Source of the DNA: Roseibium aestuarii
Lineage (GTDB): Bacteria > Pseudomonadota > Alphaproteobacteria > Rhizobiales > Stappiaceae
Assembly (NCBI RefSeq): GCF_008477545.1
Contig: NZ_VORA01000002.1
Span: 744,001-808,000 of the forward strand
DNA: 64,000 nt
Direction: 5' to 3'
Under the pieces are notes generated by a model, which had not been told where the DNA came from, did no database searches, and saw only the letters and a program-made list of their open reading frames with translations. This document shows, one piece after another, positions 43,898 through 53,275 of this stretch. The translations under genes and the position numbers were made by a program. The first letter of the stretch is position 1. The number at the start of each line of letters is the position of its first letter.

Positions 43898-44905
43898 ATG
43901 AAATCGATCTTTGCACGGCTTGCCGCCGGCACGCTTCTGTCTCTCGGCCTCGCGGCCACCGCTCACGCCCAGACCATCCGCGTCGCTCACGTGGATCCGG
44001 ACGACTGGACCGCTTCGAAGAAGGGCGCTGCTGCCCATATCTTCAAGAACATCGTCGAAGGTGAAACCGACCTGACGGTCGAGCTCTTCCCCGCCGGCGC
44101 CCTCGGCAACGAAGATGAGCTCGTCGCTCAGGCCATGGACAACGTGACCCAGGTGGTCCTCGTCTCCGGCGCCATGTCCAAGGTCTGCAGCGCGGCCTCC
44201 GTGCTCGACATTCCCTACACCTTCTCCTCCGCGACCGTGGCGTGGAAGGTTCTGGACGGCGAATTCGGCAAGGCGCTTGGCGACCACTGCCTTGAGCAGA
44301 CCGGCCTGCGCACCCTGGCCTATGGCGAGACCGGCTTCCGCAACTTCACCAACAACACCCGCAAAATCCGCAAGCCGGAAGACATGGCGGGCCTGAAGTT
44401 CCGCGTCCAGCCGATCCCGCTCTATCTGGAAATGGTCAGCGGCCTAGGCGGTGAGCCCACCCCGATCGCCTGGACCGAGCTGCCCAACGCCCTGTCCACC
44501 GGCGTGGTCGACGGCCAGGAAAACCCGGTCGGCGTGATCTACAACAACGGCCTGCACAAGCTGCAGAAGTTCATGACCCTCGACGGTCACGTCTATGCGG
44601 CCGACTTCATCCTCATCTCCGACGAGTTCTTCACCGGTCTGAGCGATGCGGAAAAGTCCGTGGTCCAGCGCGCCGCCATCGTGGCCGGCAACATGGGCCG
44701 CTCGATCCAGCAGTGGTCGACCGCTGAGGGCGTGAACAAGGTTCAGGCCGAAGGAATGCAGGTCTACTCCCCGACGGCAGACGAAATTGCCGCCTTCGCC
44801 GCCAAGGCCCAGCCGGCGGTGGTAGAGTATCTGCGCAAGGAACTGGGCGACGATGCCGAATGGATCGATCGCCTGCAGGCCGCCGTCGCCTCGGCCTCCG
44901 AATAA
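43898..44905 (+). CDS. TRAP transporter substrate-binding protein DctP (quinate/shikimate candidate)
   Basis: 335 residues with a Sec signal (LAAGTLLSLGLAATAHAQ). DctP fold: LFPAGALGNEDELVAQAMDN, GETGFRNFTNNTRKIRKPEDMAGLKFRV with the conserved Arg that binds the substrate carboxylate, and ALSTGVVDGQENPV. The ligand is probably quinate, shikimate or dehydroshikimate, judged only from the neighbours. GGGAGGAA precedes the ATG. Confidence 0.9.
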   Translation: MKSIFARLAAGTLLSLGLAATAHAQTIRVAHVDPDDWTASKKGAAAHIFKNIVEGETDLTVELFPAGALGNEDELVAQAMDNVTQVVLVSGAMSKVCSAASVLDIPYTFSSATVAWKVLDGEFGKALGDHCLEQTGLRTLAYGETGFRNFTNNTRKIRKPEDMAGLKFRVQPIPLYLEMVSGLGGEPTPIAWTELPNALSTGVVDGQENPVGVIYNNGLHKLQKFMTLDGHVYAADFILISDEFFTGLSDAEKSVVQRAAIVAGNMGRSIQQWSTAEGVNKVQAEGMQVYSPTADEIAAFAAKAQPAVVEYLRKELGDDAEWIDRLQAAVASASE

Positions 44906-44916
44906 GGCATCTCTGA

Positions 44917-44941
44917 CCTGCCCGGGCCCCGCGCCCGGGCA
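44917..44941 (+). promoter_or_regulatory. Hairpin between dctP and dctQ
   Basis: CTGCCCGGG-N7-CCCGGGCAG, 9-base arms, in the 57-base gap. No T-run. Hairpins here commonly protect the abundant binding-protein message. Confidence 0.5.
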
Positions 44942-44962
44942 GCGTGATCGGGACATACGCAC

Positions 44963-45493
44963 ATGAACATGGTCGGTCTTCTCGCACGCCGGATCTTTGG
45001 TCTGGGCGCCGGACTGTCGATGGCCCTTGTCTTCGCCATCATCTTCATCAATTCCCTGCGCCGCTACACCGTGGGCTCATCCGTCGCCTGGGGCGAGGAA
45101 CTGCCCATCTATCTCACGATCTACGGCGTGATGTTCGGCTGTGCGCTCGCCTATCTCCAGGACCGGCACATCCGCTTCACCATCCTCACCGATCTTCTGC
45201 GACCAGGGATCCGCGACCGTCTCTTTGCAGGCGTCGACCTGCTGACGATTGCCGCCGGCATCGGCCTGATGCTTTCCGGCCACGACTTTGCCAGCCGCCG
45301 CGGCCACATTGCCGCCTCCGGCCTGCGCTCCCTCGGCCAGAGCCTCGCGGAGACGACCGGCATCGAGGCCCTCGAAGGCCTCGCCCGCATCGGCACCTGG
45401 CAATTCGCCATGACGCTCGGCGGCGCCATGCTGGCGCTGGCCGCCCTGATCCGCTTCAGCGAACGCCTGACCGGCGACAAGACGGTGGCCTGA
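44963..45493 (+). CDS. TRAP transporter small permease DctQ
   Basis: 176 residues, four membrane segments. VAWGEELPIYLTIYGVMFGCALAY is the DctQ signature (WxEE...). Pairs with the DctM subunit encoded three bases downstream. Confidence 0.9.
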   Translation: MNMVGLLARRIFGLGAGLSMALVFAIIFINSLRRYTVGSSVAWGEELPIYLTIYGVMFGCALAYLQDRHIRFTILTDLLRPGIRDRLFAGVDLLTIAAGIGLMLSGHDFASRRGHIAASGLRSLGQSLAETTGIEALEGLARIGTWQFAMTLGGAMLALAALIRFSERLTGDKTVA

Positions 45494-45496
45494 CCC

Positions 45497-46771
45497 ATGA
45501 TCTACGCGCTCTTCCTGCTGCTCCTCGTTATCGGCACGCCCATCGCCGTGACCATCTTCGCCACGATCCTGGTCTTCATGGGCTTTGGCGAAGCGCCCTA
45601 TTCCCTGCGCATCGTCGCAACCGAGATGTTCAAGGGGATGAACTCCTTCCCCCTGCTGGCCATCCCGCTCTTCGTGCTGGCCGGGGAAGTGATGAACGAA
45701 AGCGGCATCACCGGCCGCATCATTGCCTTTGCCAACGTGCTGGTCGGCCGCCTGCGGGCGGGCCTTGCCCTCGTCAACATCTGGGCCTCGGTGATCTTCG
45801 CCGGCCTCTCCGGCTCTGCGGTTGCCGACACCTCCGCCATCGGCCGCGTGTTCATTCCCGAAATGGAAAAGCACGGCTACTCGCGCCCCTTCGCGGCCGC
45901 CCTGACCGCGGCCTCTTCGGTCATCGGGCCGATCATCCCGCCCTCGATCCCGGTCATCATCTATGCGCTGATCGTCTCCGGCGTGTCCGTGCCCGCGCTC
46001 TTCCTCGCCGGTGTCATGCCGGGCATCCTGCTGGCGATCTTCCTGTCGGTTTATGTGATGCTGACCGTGAAGGTGGATCGCGGCAATCAGGCCGCCGACC
46101 TCGAGACCGTCTCCCGCCGCTCCGCCGTGCTCGGCGGCATCCTGCCCCTTCTCATGCCCGTCTTCGTGGTCGGGTCGATCCTTCTCGGCATCGTCACCCC
46201 GACGGAGGCCGCCAGCTTCGCCGTCGCCTATGCCCTCTTCCTCGGCATCGTGGTCTACCGCAACATCCGCCTGTCCCGCCTGCCCGCACTCTTTGCAGGC
46301 GCCATGCGCGACAGCGCGATCATCCTCATCATCATCGGTGCCGTCTCGGCCGCAAACTGGCTGCTGACCTATAACCGGGTTCCGAACCTCCTCACGGACT
46401 GGGTGCTGGGCAACGTGGACAGCCAGACCGCCTTCCTGCTGGCCACCATGGCGCTCTTCCTCTTCGTCGGCCTGTTCCTCGAAGGCATTGCCGCCATGCT
46501 GGTGCTGGTGCCGATCCTGCATCCGATCGCCGTGGGCCTTGGCATCGATCCGGTGCATTTCGGCATCCTCGTCATCTTCAACCTGATGATCGGCCTCATC
46601 ACGCCTCCGCTCGGCCTGTGCCTCTTCGTCGCCGAAGGCATCGCCCAGGTCGGCATGGCGCGGCTGACCAGGGCCATCCTGCCCTTCTTCTTCGTCGAGG
46701 TGCTGGTGCTCGCGGTCCTGACCTTCGTGCCTGAGACCGTTCTCTGGCTGCCCCGCGTCCTTGGCTACTGA
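45497..46771 (+). CDS. TRAP transporter large permease DctM
   Basis: 424 residues, about 12 membrane segments. FPLLAIPLFVLAGEVMNESGITGRI, SGSAVADTSAIGRVFIPEM, IIPPSIPVIIYAL and TPTEAASFAVAYAL are the family motifs. Na+-driven uptake, which fits a cell that also makes Na+-NQR. Confidence 0.95.
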   Translation: MIYALFLLLLVIGTPIAVTIFATILVFMGFGEAPYSLRIVATEMFKGMNSFPLLAIPLFVLAGEVMNESGITGRIIAFANVLVGRLRAGLALVNIWASVIFAGLSGSAVADTSAIGRVFIPEMEKHGYSRPFAAALTAASSVIGPIIPPSIPVIIYALIVSGVSVPALFLAGVMPGILLAIFLSVYVMLTVKVDRGNQAADLETVSRRSAVLGGILPLLMPVFVVGSILLGIVTPTEAASFAVAYALFLGIVVYRNIRLSRLPALFAGAMRDSAIILIIIGAVSAANWLLTYNRVPNLLTDWVLGNVDSQTAFLLATMALFLFVGLFLEGIAAMLVLVPILHPIAVGLGIDPVHFGILVIFNLMIGLITPPLGLCLFVAEGIAQVGMARLTRAILPFFFVEVLVLAVLTFVPETVLWLPRVLGY

Positions 46772-46790
46772 TCGCCGGAAAGAACCTGTC

Positions 46791-48686
46791 ATGAAGACCG
46801 CCATCGCCACCGTCACCATCGCCGGTGATCTCAAGGAAAAGCTCGAGGCCATTTCGGCCGCGGGCTTTGACGGGGTGGAAATCTTCGAGAATGACTTTCT
46901 CGCCTTCGATGCCAGCCCCCGCGACGTGGGCCGCATGGTCCGCGACAACGGACTGGAGATCTCGCTCTTCCAGCCCTTCCGCGACTTCGAGGGCATGCCC
47001 GAGCCGCAGCGGACCCGCGCCTTCGAGCGGGCCCAGCGCAAGTTCGACCTGATGAACGAGCTGGGCACCGATCTGGTGCTCATCTGCTCCAACGTGTCGC
47101 CGCTGGCTCTCGGCGGCATCGACCGGGCGGCCGACGATCTGGCGGCGCTTGGCGACGTGGCCAGGGCTCACGGCGTGCGGATCGGTTACGAGGCCCTCGC
47201 CTGGGGCCGCTTCATCAACGACCACCGGGACGCCTGGGAAATCGTCCGCAGGGCCGACCACCCCCAGGTCGGGCTGATCCTCGACACGTTCCACTCCCTC
47301 TCGCGCAAGGTGCCGAACGAGAGCATCCGCTCGATTCCCGGCGACAAGATCTTCTTTGTCCAGCTGGCCGACGCCCCGCTCATCGACATGGACCTGCTCT
47401 ACTGGAGCCGCCACTTCCGCAACATGCCCGGAGAAGGCGATCTGGATGTGACCGGCTTCATGCGCGCCATTGCGGCCACCGGCTATGACGGCGTCCTTTC
47501 GCTGGAAATCTTCAACGATCAGTTCCGCGGCGGCTCGCCCCGCACCATCGCCGAGGACGGGCACCGGTCGCTGGTCAACCTGATGGATCAGGTACGCCGC
47601 ACCGAACCGGACATCCGCATTGCCGTGCCCGACATGCCGCCTCCGGTCGAGGTGGAAGGCATCGCCTTCGTCGAGTTCGCCGCCAATGCCCGCGAGGCGC
47701 AGGAGCTTGGCGGGCTTCTCTCCACCCTCGGCTTCCGGCGCACCCGCCGGCACGTGAGCAAGTCGGTGGATCTCTGGCAGCAGGGCGACATACGCATCGT
47801 GATCAACACCGATCCGAAGGGCTTCGCCCACGCCTCCTACCTGACCCATGGCACGAATGTCTGCGACATCGGCCTGAAGGTCAGCGATGCCCGCGCCACC
47901 GTCGAACGGGCGCGCGCCCTGGGCGCGGCTCCCTTCACCCAGCCCGTCGGACCCGGCGAGCTGGAAATCCCGGCCATCCGTGCGCTCGGCGGCGGTGTGC
48001 TGCATTTTCTGGAAGAAGGCGGACCACTCGCCCAAGTCTGGGACAGCGAGTTCGAGCCGGTGGACAGCGAGGGTGCGGTCGCCAACGCGGGGCTGACCCG
48101 CATCGACCATCTGGCCGAGACCATGCCCTACGAGGACATGCTGAGCTGGCTGCTCTTCAACACCTCGCTCTTTGCCACAAGCAAGACCCCGATGGTGGAT
48201 GTGGTCGACCCGGCAGGCCTTGTCCGCAGCCGGGCCATCGAAAACGCCTCGGGCAGCTTCCGGGTGACCCTCAACGGGGCCGAGAACGCCCGCACCTTCG
48301 CCGGCCGTTTCCTGGAGGAGAGCTTCGGCTCGACGGTGCAGCATCTGGCCTTCGAGACCGGCGACATGTTTGCGACCGTCGCCGCGCTGACCCGCAACGG
48401 CTTCCGCCCGCTGGTGATCTCCCCCAACTACTATGACGACCTCGACGCCCGTTTCGGTCTGGACGAGGTCTTCCTAGAGCGGTTGAAGACCTTCGGCATC
48501 CTCTATGACCGGGACGAGCGTGGCGGCGAGTATTTCCAGCTCTACAGCCCCACCTATGGCGAAGGCTTCTTCTTCGAGATCGTCGAACGGCGCAACGGCT
48601 ATGGCGGCTACGGCGCGGCCAACGCCCAGTTCCGCATCGCGGCTCAGAAACGCCACCTGCGCCACCACGCCGTGCCCAAAAGCTGA
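46791..48686 (+). CDS. quiC: 3-dehydroshikimate dehydratase, QuiC type (TIM barrel fused to HPPD-like domain)
   Basis: 631 residues. The N-terminal half is an AP-endonuclease-2/xylose-isomerase-like barrel (MKTAIATVTIAGDLKEKLE ... GFDGVEIFENDF ... IGYEALAWGRFINDH ... LILDTFHSL ... YDGVLSLEIFND), with the Glu, Asp and His metal ligands. The C-terminal half (about 285-620) is a vicinal-oxygen-chelate domain like 4-hydroxyphenylpyruvate dioxygenase (IDHLAETMP, QHLAFETGDMFATV, GEGFFFEIVERR). This fusion is the QuiC1 architecture of Pseudomonas, which dehydrates 3-dehydroshikimate to protocatechuate. Length agrees. No protocatechuate ring-cleavage genes are in the window. Confidence 0.88.
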   Translation: MKTAIATVTIAGDLKEKLEAISAAGFDGVEIFENDFLAFDASPRDVGRMVRDNGLEISLFQPFRDFEGMPEPQRTRAFERAQRKFDLMNELGTDLVLICSNVSPLALGGIDRAADDLAALGDVARAHGVRIGYEALAWGRFINDHRDAWEIVRRADHPQVGLILDTFHSLSRKVPNESIRSIPGDKIFFVQLADAPLIDMDLLYWSRHFRNMPGEGDLDVTGFMRAIAATGYDGVLSLEIFNDQFRGGSPRTIAEDGHRSLVNLMDQVRRTEPDIRIAVPDMPPPVEVEGIAFVEFAANAREAQELGGLLSTLGFRRTRRHVSKSVDLWQQGDIRIVINTDPKGFAHASYLTHGTNVCDIGLKVSDARATVERARALGAAPFTQPVGPGELEIPAIRALGGGVLHFLEEGGPLAQVWDSEFEPVDSEGAVANAGLTRIDHLAETMPYEDMLSWLLFNTSLFATSKTPMVDVVDPAGLVRSRAIENASGSFRVTLNGAENARTFAGRFLEESFGSTVQHLAFETGDMFATVAALTRNGFRPLVISPNYYDDLDARFGLDEVFLERLKTFGILYDRDERGGEYFQLYSPTYGEGFFFEIVERRNGYGGYGAANAQFRIAAQKRHLRHHAVPKS

Positions 48687-48730
48687 AGGCACAAGGCACA
48701 TAGCCTGCGCACCCAAGGTCACCTTCGTCA

Positions 48731-48855
48731 CCCCGGACGAAGGCAAGGCCTGAAGATCCGGGGCCGGTGAGCCCCTGTGCTCGATGGCTGAAAAACGGAA
48801 AGAGAGAGCTCTGTGGCGCTCCGATCCCGGGTCGCGTTATCGCTTGCCCAGGATC
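48731..48855. repeat. Intergenic palindromic elements between quiC and the FAD oxidase gene
   Basis: Two imperfect dyads: CCCCGGA ... TCCGGGG (48731-48763) and GATCCCGGG ... CCCAGGATC (48823-48855). The first closely resembles the element at 57367-57396 (CCCGGAcgaggc...gaTCCGGG). The convergent 183-base gap has no gene and no classical terminator; these dyads may act as such. Confidence 0.55.
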
Positions 48856-48869
48856 AAGCGGGTTCTGGA

Positions 48870-50270
48870 TCAGCCCTTGAGAACGACCCCCGGGTTCATG
48901 ATGCCGCGCGGATCCATGGCCGTCTTGATCCGCCCCATGAGCTCGCGCTCATTGGCCGGCCGCAGGGCATCGGCAAGCGCGATCTTCGAACGGCCAAGCC
49001 CGTGCTCGGCGGCGAAACTCCCCTGAAGACGGCTGGCGAGGCTGCCAAGTCCTTCCGCAAAGGCCTGCGCCTTGTCGGCAAAGTCGCTCGACCCGACGGC
49101 CGGCGAGAGATTGTAATGCACGTTGCCGTCTCCCAAATGGCCAAAGGGATTGATGCGCACCCCCGGCAGGATCAACTGGCACACACCCTCGCCCTCGGTC
49201 AGGAAGGCCGCGAGCTTGCCCGGCGGCACCGAGATATCATGCTTGAGCTGGGCCCCTTCCAGGCGCTGCCCCTCCGGCTGCTCCTCGCGCAGGCGCCAGA
49301 ACGCGGCCCGCTGGGCTTCCGACATGGCAAGCGCCCCATCACTCACCTGACCGTTTTCCATGCCCACCGTCAGCGCCCCTTCCAGGATCTCGTCCAGGGG
49401 CACGAGGGCGGAGGAGGTGGTCAGCTCGACCAGCAGATAGAACGGGCTGCGGCTTTCCAGCGGAAACTCCATGCCTTCCACATGACGCAGGGCCAGATCC
49501 AGCCCCAGGTCGCAGAAGAACTCCAGACCGCTGATGAACTCGCCCGCTTCCGAGCGCAGGTAGGTGCCATAGGAGACAAGCGTCTCGATATCGGGAAGGG
49601 CAAGAAGAGCCGTCGCCTTCTGCTTGGGCGCCGGATAGAGCTTCAGCACCGCACGCGTCACGATGCCGAGCGTGCCTTCGGCGCCGCAGAACAGGCGGCG
49701 GAGCTGATAGCCCGCATTGTCCTTCTGCACGGCGCGCAGACCGTCCCAGACCGTGCCGTCGGCCAGCACGACTTCCATGCCCATCACAAGATCCTGCATC
49801 ATTCCATAGCGCAGGGCATGGCTGCCGCCGGCGTTGGTGCCGATGAGACCGCCGATCTGGGCCGAGCCTTCCGCGCCCAGATGCAGCGGGAAGATCAGGT
49901 CCTGGGCTTCCACATGGGAATGAAGGCTGGCCAGAATGGTGCCCGCCTCCACCTCGATGGTGCCGGCCGCCCGGTCCACGTCGCCGATCCGGTTCATCCG
50001 CGCCAGCGACAGGATCACTCCGCCCGCAGTTCCGCTGACCGCGCCGCCGCACAGGCTAGTGTTGCCGCCCTGGGGCGTCACCGGCACACCGGCCGCATGA
50101 CAGGCCGCCACGACCTGCGACACTTCCGTCGTGGTCGCCGGACGGGCCACACCCAGCGGCACCTCGCCATAACGGTTCAGCCAGTCCCGGCTGAACGGCG
50201 CGGCATCGTCTCCGGACAACCAGCCCTTCGGCCCGAGAATGCTCTGAAGATCGGCGGCGAGACTGCTCAT
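48870..50270 (-). CDS. FAD-linked D-2-hydroxyacid dehydrogenase (D-lactate/D-2-hydroxyglutarate type)
   Basis: 466 residues of the PCMH/FAD-oxidase-C family. FAD site: VTPQGGNTSLCGGAV, IGGLIGTNAGGSHALRYG and GAEGTLGIVTRAVLKLYP. C-terminal metal-type motif: INPFGHLGDGNVHYNL, with AEHGLGRSK. Such enzymes oxidise D-lactate, D-2-hydroxyglutarate or glycolate and reduce quinone or ETF. Convergent with quiC and divergent from the kyn operon, so its place in either pathway is uncertain. Confidence 0.85.
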   Translation of the reverse strand: MSSLAADLQSILGPKGWLSGDDAAPFSRDWLNRYGEVPLGVARPATTTEVSQVVAACHAAGVPVTPQGGNTSLCGGAVSGTAGGVILSLARMNRIGDVDRAAGTIEVEAGTILASLHSHVEAQDLIFPLHLGAEGSAQIGGLIGTNAGGSHALRYGMMQDLVMGMEVVLADGTVWDGLRAVQKDNAGYQLRRLFCGAEGTLGIVTRAVLKLYPAPKQKATALLALPDIETLVSYGTYLRSEAGEFISGLEFFCDLGLDLALRHVEGMEFPLESRSPFYLLVELTTSSALVPLDEILEGALTVGMENGQVSDGALAMSEAQRAAFWRLREEQPEGQRLEGAQLKHDISVPPGKLAAFLTEGEGVCQLILPGVRINPFGHLGDGNVHYNLSPAVGSSDFADKAQAFAEGLGSLASRLQGSFAAEHGLGRSKIALADALRPANERELMGRIKTAMDPRGIMNPGVVLKG

Positions 50271-50472
50271 GGGCGTTTCCTGTCGACTGCATCGGTCCGG
50301 TCCGATGGCCCCGTCCGGGCAACATCGCCAGATCCGTCATTTCGAAAACATGCGGGCGACAGACGGCGCCCGGCGTGGTTGGGTGCCGGTTATCATGTTT
50401 CTCGGGCCATGTACACGCACCCGCCGGGCCAGCGCCCCTTCCCGGTACAGCCTTTCATTTTACGTCAGGGCA

Positions 50473-50491
50473 GACGCAATCAAATTGCGTC
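50473..50491. promoter_or_regulatory. Inverted repeat ahead of kynU, Lrp/AsnC (KynR)-type candidate
   Basis: GACGCAAT-CAA-ATTGCGTC, perfect 8-base arms, about 100 bases before kynU in the 322-base divergent gap (50271-50592). AT-rich centre and GC flanks fit an Lrp/AsnC-type site, and kynurenine operons in several proteobacteria are controlled by the Lrp-like KynR. No such regulator is encoded in the window. The rest of the gap shows no gene. Confidence 0.45.
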
Positions 50492-50592
50492 CACATGACT
50501 CTGGAAAATGCGAAAATTGCAAAAGAGTCGCTTCCGCCCCTCTGCGCTTTTGCGATAAGAGGCGAGCCCAACAGAGACAACCGAGGCGACCG

Positions 50593-51807
50593 ATGTCCCA
50601 CCCGCTTGACCTGACCGATCCCCTGGCCGCCAAGAAGCAGGCCTTCAGCATCCCCGAAGGGACCATCTATCTGGATGGCAACTCCCTGGGCGTGCTGCCC
50701 CGTCATGTGCCGGAGCGGATCCAGGCGGTCGTGACCCGGGAATGGGGAGAAAGCCTCATCCGTGGCTGGAACGACCATGGCTGGATGGATCTGCCTGCCC
50801 GGGTCGGCAACCGCATCGCCCGTCTGGTGGGCGCGGAGCCCGACAGCGTGATTGCCGCCGACAGCACGTCTCTCAACGTATTCAAGGTTCTGGTGGCCGC
50901 GCTCGCCCTGCGCCCCGACCGCAAGGTCATTCTGTCCGACAGCGGCAATTTCCCGACCGATCTCTACATGGCTCAGGGCCTGCGTGACCTGCTGGACCGC
51001 GGCCATGAGCTGCGCGTCGTGGATCCCGCAGAGGTTGAGGCCGCCATTGGCGAGGATATCGCCGTGGTCATGCTGACCCACGTGGACTACCGCACCGGCC
51101 GCCGCTACGACATGAAGGCCATCGCCGAGAAGACCCACGCGGTCGGCGCCATCAGCTTCTGGGATCTGGCCCATTCCGCGGGCGCATTTCAGGTGCATCT
51201 GGCCGCCGATGGCGCGGATTTCGCGGTCGGCTGTGGCTACAAGTATCTGAACGGTGGTCCGGGCGCGCCCGCCTTCCTCTATGCCGCGCCCCGTCATCAC
51301 GGAACGCTCGCAGCCCCCCTCACCGGCTGGATGGGCCATGACGCGCCCTTCGCCTTCGATCTCGACTATCGCCCCGCACGAGGCGTCGACCGCATGCGCG
51401 TCGGCACGCCGCCGATCCTCGGCCTCAGCGCCCTGGACGCGGCCCTCGACGTCTTTGACGACGTGGACATGGAGCAGCTTCGCGCCAAGTCGGTCTCGCT
51501 CTGCGAACTGTTCCTGAGCGAGGTGGAAGCCCGCTGCCCGCAGCTGGAACTCGCCGGCCCGCGCAATCCGGACGAGCGCGGCAGCCAGATCTCCTTCCGC
51601 TTCGAGCAAGGCTATGCGCTGATGCAGGCCCTGATCGCGCGCGGTGTCATCGGCGACTTCCGCGCCCCCGACATCGTCCGCTTCGGCTTCACCCCGCTCT
51701 ATCTCTCGCACGCGGACGTGCTGCGCGCCGTCGCCATCCTGGAAGAGATCCTGCGCGACCGGCTCTGGGATCGCGAGGAGTACAAGCGCCGGCAGAAGGT
51801 GACCTGA
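50593..51807 (+). CDS. kynU: Kynureninase
   Basis: 404 residues, PLP fold-type I. Hydrolyses kynurenine to anthranilate and alanine. Motifs: IYLDGNSLGVLPRHVPERI, NFPTDLYMAQGL, ISFWDLAHSAGAF and the PLP lysine K217 in VGCGYKYLNGGPGAPAFLY; also RMRVGTPPILGLSALDAAL. The ATG at 50593 matches the family start; the frame is open to 50269 but that part contains the operator. kynB follows one base after the stop. Confidence 0.95.
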   Translation: MSHPLDLTDPLAAKKQAFSIPEGTIYLDGNSLGVLPRHVPERIQAVVTREWGESLIRGWNDHGWMDLPARVGNRIARLVGAEPDSVIAADSTSLNVFKVLVAALALRPDRKVILSDSGNFPTDLYMAQGLRDLLDRGHELRVVDPAEVEAAIGEDIAVVMLTHVDYRTGRRYDMKAIAEKTHAVGAISFWDLAHSAGAFQVHLAADGADFAVGCGYKYLNGGPGAPAFLYAAPRHHGTLAAPLTGWMGHDAPFAFDLDYRPARGVDRMRVGTPPILGLSALDAALDVFDDVDMEQLRAKSVSLCELFLSEVEARCPQLELAGPRNPDERGSQISFRFEQGYALMQALIARGVIGDFRAPDIVRFGFTPLYLSHADVLRAVAILEEILRDRLWDREEYKRRQKVT

Positions 51808-51808
51808 G

Positions 51809-52450
51809 ATGCGGATCATCGACATCACGCCGCCGGTCCGCGCCGACATGGCGGTCTTTCCGGGCGACGCGCCCTGCCAGGTGAAGACCACCTTCGCCAT
51901 CGGCCCGCAGTGCCCGGTCAACGTGACCGAAATCTCCTTCTCCACCCATTGCGGCGCCCACGCGGATGCCCCCTCCCACTATGCGGCAGAGGGCGCCACC
52001 ATCGACACGCTGGATCTCGCCGAATTCATCGGCCCCGCCCGGGTGATCGATGCAAGGGGCAAGGGCCCGCTGGTGCAGCCGGAGGAGATCGCAGGTCAGC
52101 TTGAAGCCTGTCCGTCCCGGGTGCTGCTGCGGATCGAGGAACGCCCCGATCCCATGATCTGGCCTAAGGGCTTCCGCACGCTGGCCCCGGAAACCATGGC
52201 GCTTCTCGCCGCCCGCGGCGTGCGGCTGGTGGGCGTGGATGTGCCTTCCGTCGACCCGGAAACCTCCAAGGAGCTGCCCTCCCACATGGTCGCCCGCGAC
52301 CATGACATGCGGATCCTGGAAAATCTCGTACTGGCCGATGTCGTGCCGGGTGACTATGAATTGATTGCCCTGCCGCTGAAACTGGCAGGTCTCGATGCAG
52401 CGCCGGTGCGTGCGATCCTCCGCGATCTCCCGCAGTCCGGCGCCAACTAG
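51809..52450 (+). CDS. kynB: Kynurenine formamidase (arylformamidase, cyclase family)
   Basis: 213 residues. The metal motif SFSTHCGAHADAPSHY gives H47, H51, D53 and H57, and VGVDVPSVDPETSKELPSH is the second conserved block. Converts N-formylkynurenine to kynurenine, the step before kynU. The usual third gene, tryptophan 2,3-dioxygenase (kynA), is absent from the window. Confidence 0.93.
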   Translation: MRIIDITPPVRADMAVFPGDAPCQVKTTFAIGPQCPVNVTEISFSTHCGAHADAPSHYAAEGATIDTLDLAEFIGPARVIDARGKGPLVQPEEIAGQLEACPSRVLLRIEERPDPMIWPKGFRTLAPETMALLAARGVRLVGVDVPSVDPETSKELPSHMVARDHDMRILENLVLADVVPGDYELIALPLKLAGLDAAPVRAILRDLPQSGAN

Positions 52451-52504
52451 AAAAGAACCACGAAGACCGAGCGGCCGGACACTGGCCGCCGGAAAGGAGC
52501 CTCT

Positions 52505-53275
52505 ATGCTGGAGCTCGACCAGCTTGTGATGGATTTCAGCGGCTTCAAGGCCGTCAACGGGTGCAGTCTCAAGGTGGAAAAGGGGACCATCACCGGTCTC
52601 ATCGGCCCCAACGGGGCCGGCAAGACCACCCTGTTCAACCTGATCGCCGGAGCCTTTCCCCCGTCCAGCGGCACGATCCGCTTCCTGGGCGAGGACGTGA
52701 CCGATCTGGAAAGCGATGCGCTGTTCCATCGCGGCCTTGTGCGCACCTTCCAGATCCCCCACGAATTCCATCAGCTCACCGTGCTGGAGAACCTGATGAT
52801 GGTTCCCCCGGCCCAGCCGGGCGAAAGCCTGTTCGCCAACTGGCTATCCTGGGGCAAGGTGCGCAAGGCTGAGGCCGAGGTCGAACGCAAGGCCTGGGAT
52901 ACCCTCGCCTTCCTCGAGCTGACCCATGTGGCGAACCAGCGCGCGGGCAACCTGTCCGGCGGGCAGAAGAAGCTGCTCGAACTGGGCCGCACCATGATGA
53001 CGGATGCCAAGCTCGTGCTCCTCGACGAGCCGGCCGCCGGCGTCAACCGCACGCTCCTGCGCAAGCTGGAGGAGAAGATCCAGATCCTGAACCGGGAACG
53101 CGGCTACACCTTCATCCTCATCGAGCATGACATGGAGATGATCGAGAAGCTGTGCGATCCGGTCATCTGCATGGCCGAAGGCGCGGTGCTGATCCAGGGC
53201 GACTTCCACACGGTGCGCTCCGACGCCCGCGTGCTCGAAGCCTATCTGGGCGAAACCCAGGGAGACCACGCATGA
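52505..53275 (+). CDS. livG: Liv-type ABC transporter ATPase 1 (LivG-like)
   Basis: 256 residues. Walker A GPNGAGKTT, the LivG-specific RTFQIPHEFHQLTVLENLMM, ABC signature NLSGGQKKLLELGR and Walker B KLVLLDEPAAGV. It belongs to a five-gene branched-chain-amino-acid-type importer that follows kynB after 54 bases, pointing to uptake of kynurenine or related aromatic amino acids rather than Leu/Ile/Val. GGAAAGGAG is upstream. Confidence 0.9.
   Translation: MLELDQLVMDFSGFKAVNGCSLKVEKGTITGLIGPNGAGKTTLFNLIAGAFPPSSGTIRFLGEDVTDLESDALFHRGLVRTFQIPHEFHQLTVLENLMMVPPAQPGESLFANWLSWGKVRKAEAEVERKAWDTLAFLELTHVANQRAGNLSGGQKKLLELGRTMMTDAKLVLLDEPAAGVNRTLLRKLEEKIQILNRERGYTFILIEHDMEMIEKLCDPVICMAEGAVLIQGDFHTVRSDARVLEAYLGETQGDHA

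Noticed and set aside
44944-46374. 476-codon plus-strand open frame overlapping dctQ and dctM in another frame
   Set aside because: Pro/Arg/His-rich, no membrane segments, while the real dctQ and dctM frames are clear.
45077-47119. 680-codon minus-strand open frame opposite TRAP genes and quiC
   Set aside because: Asp/Gly/His/Gln-rich translation is the antisense signature of transporter genes; no motif.
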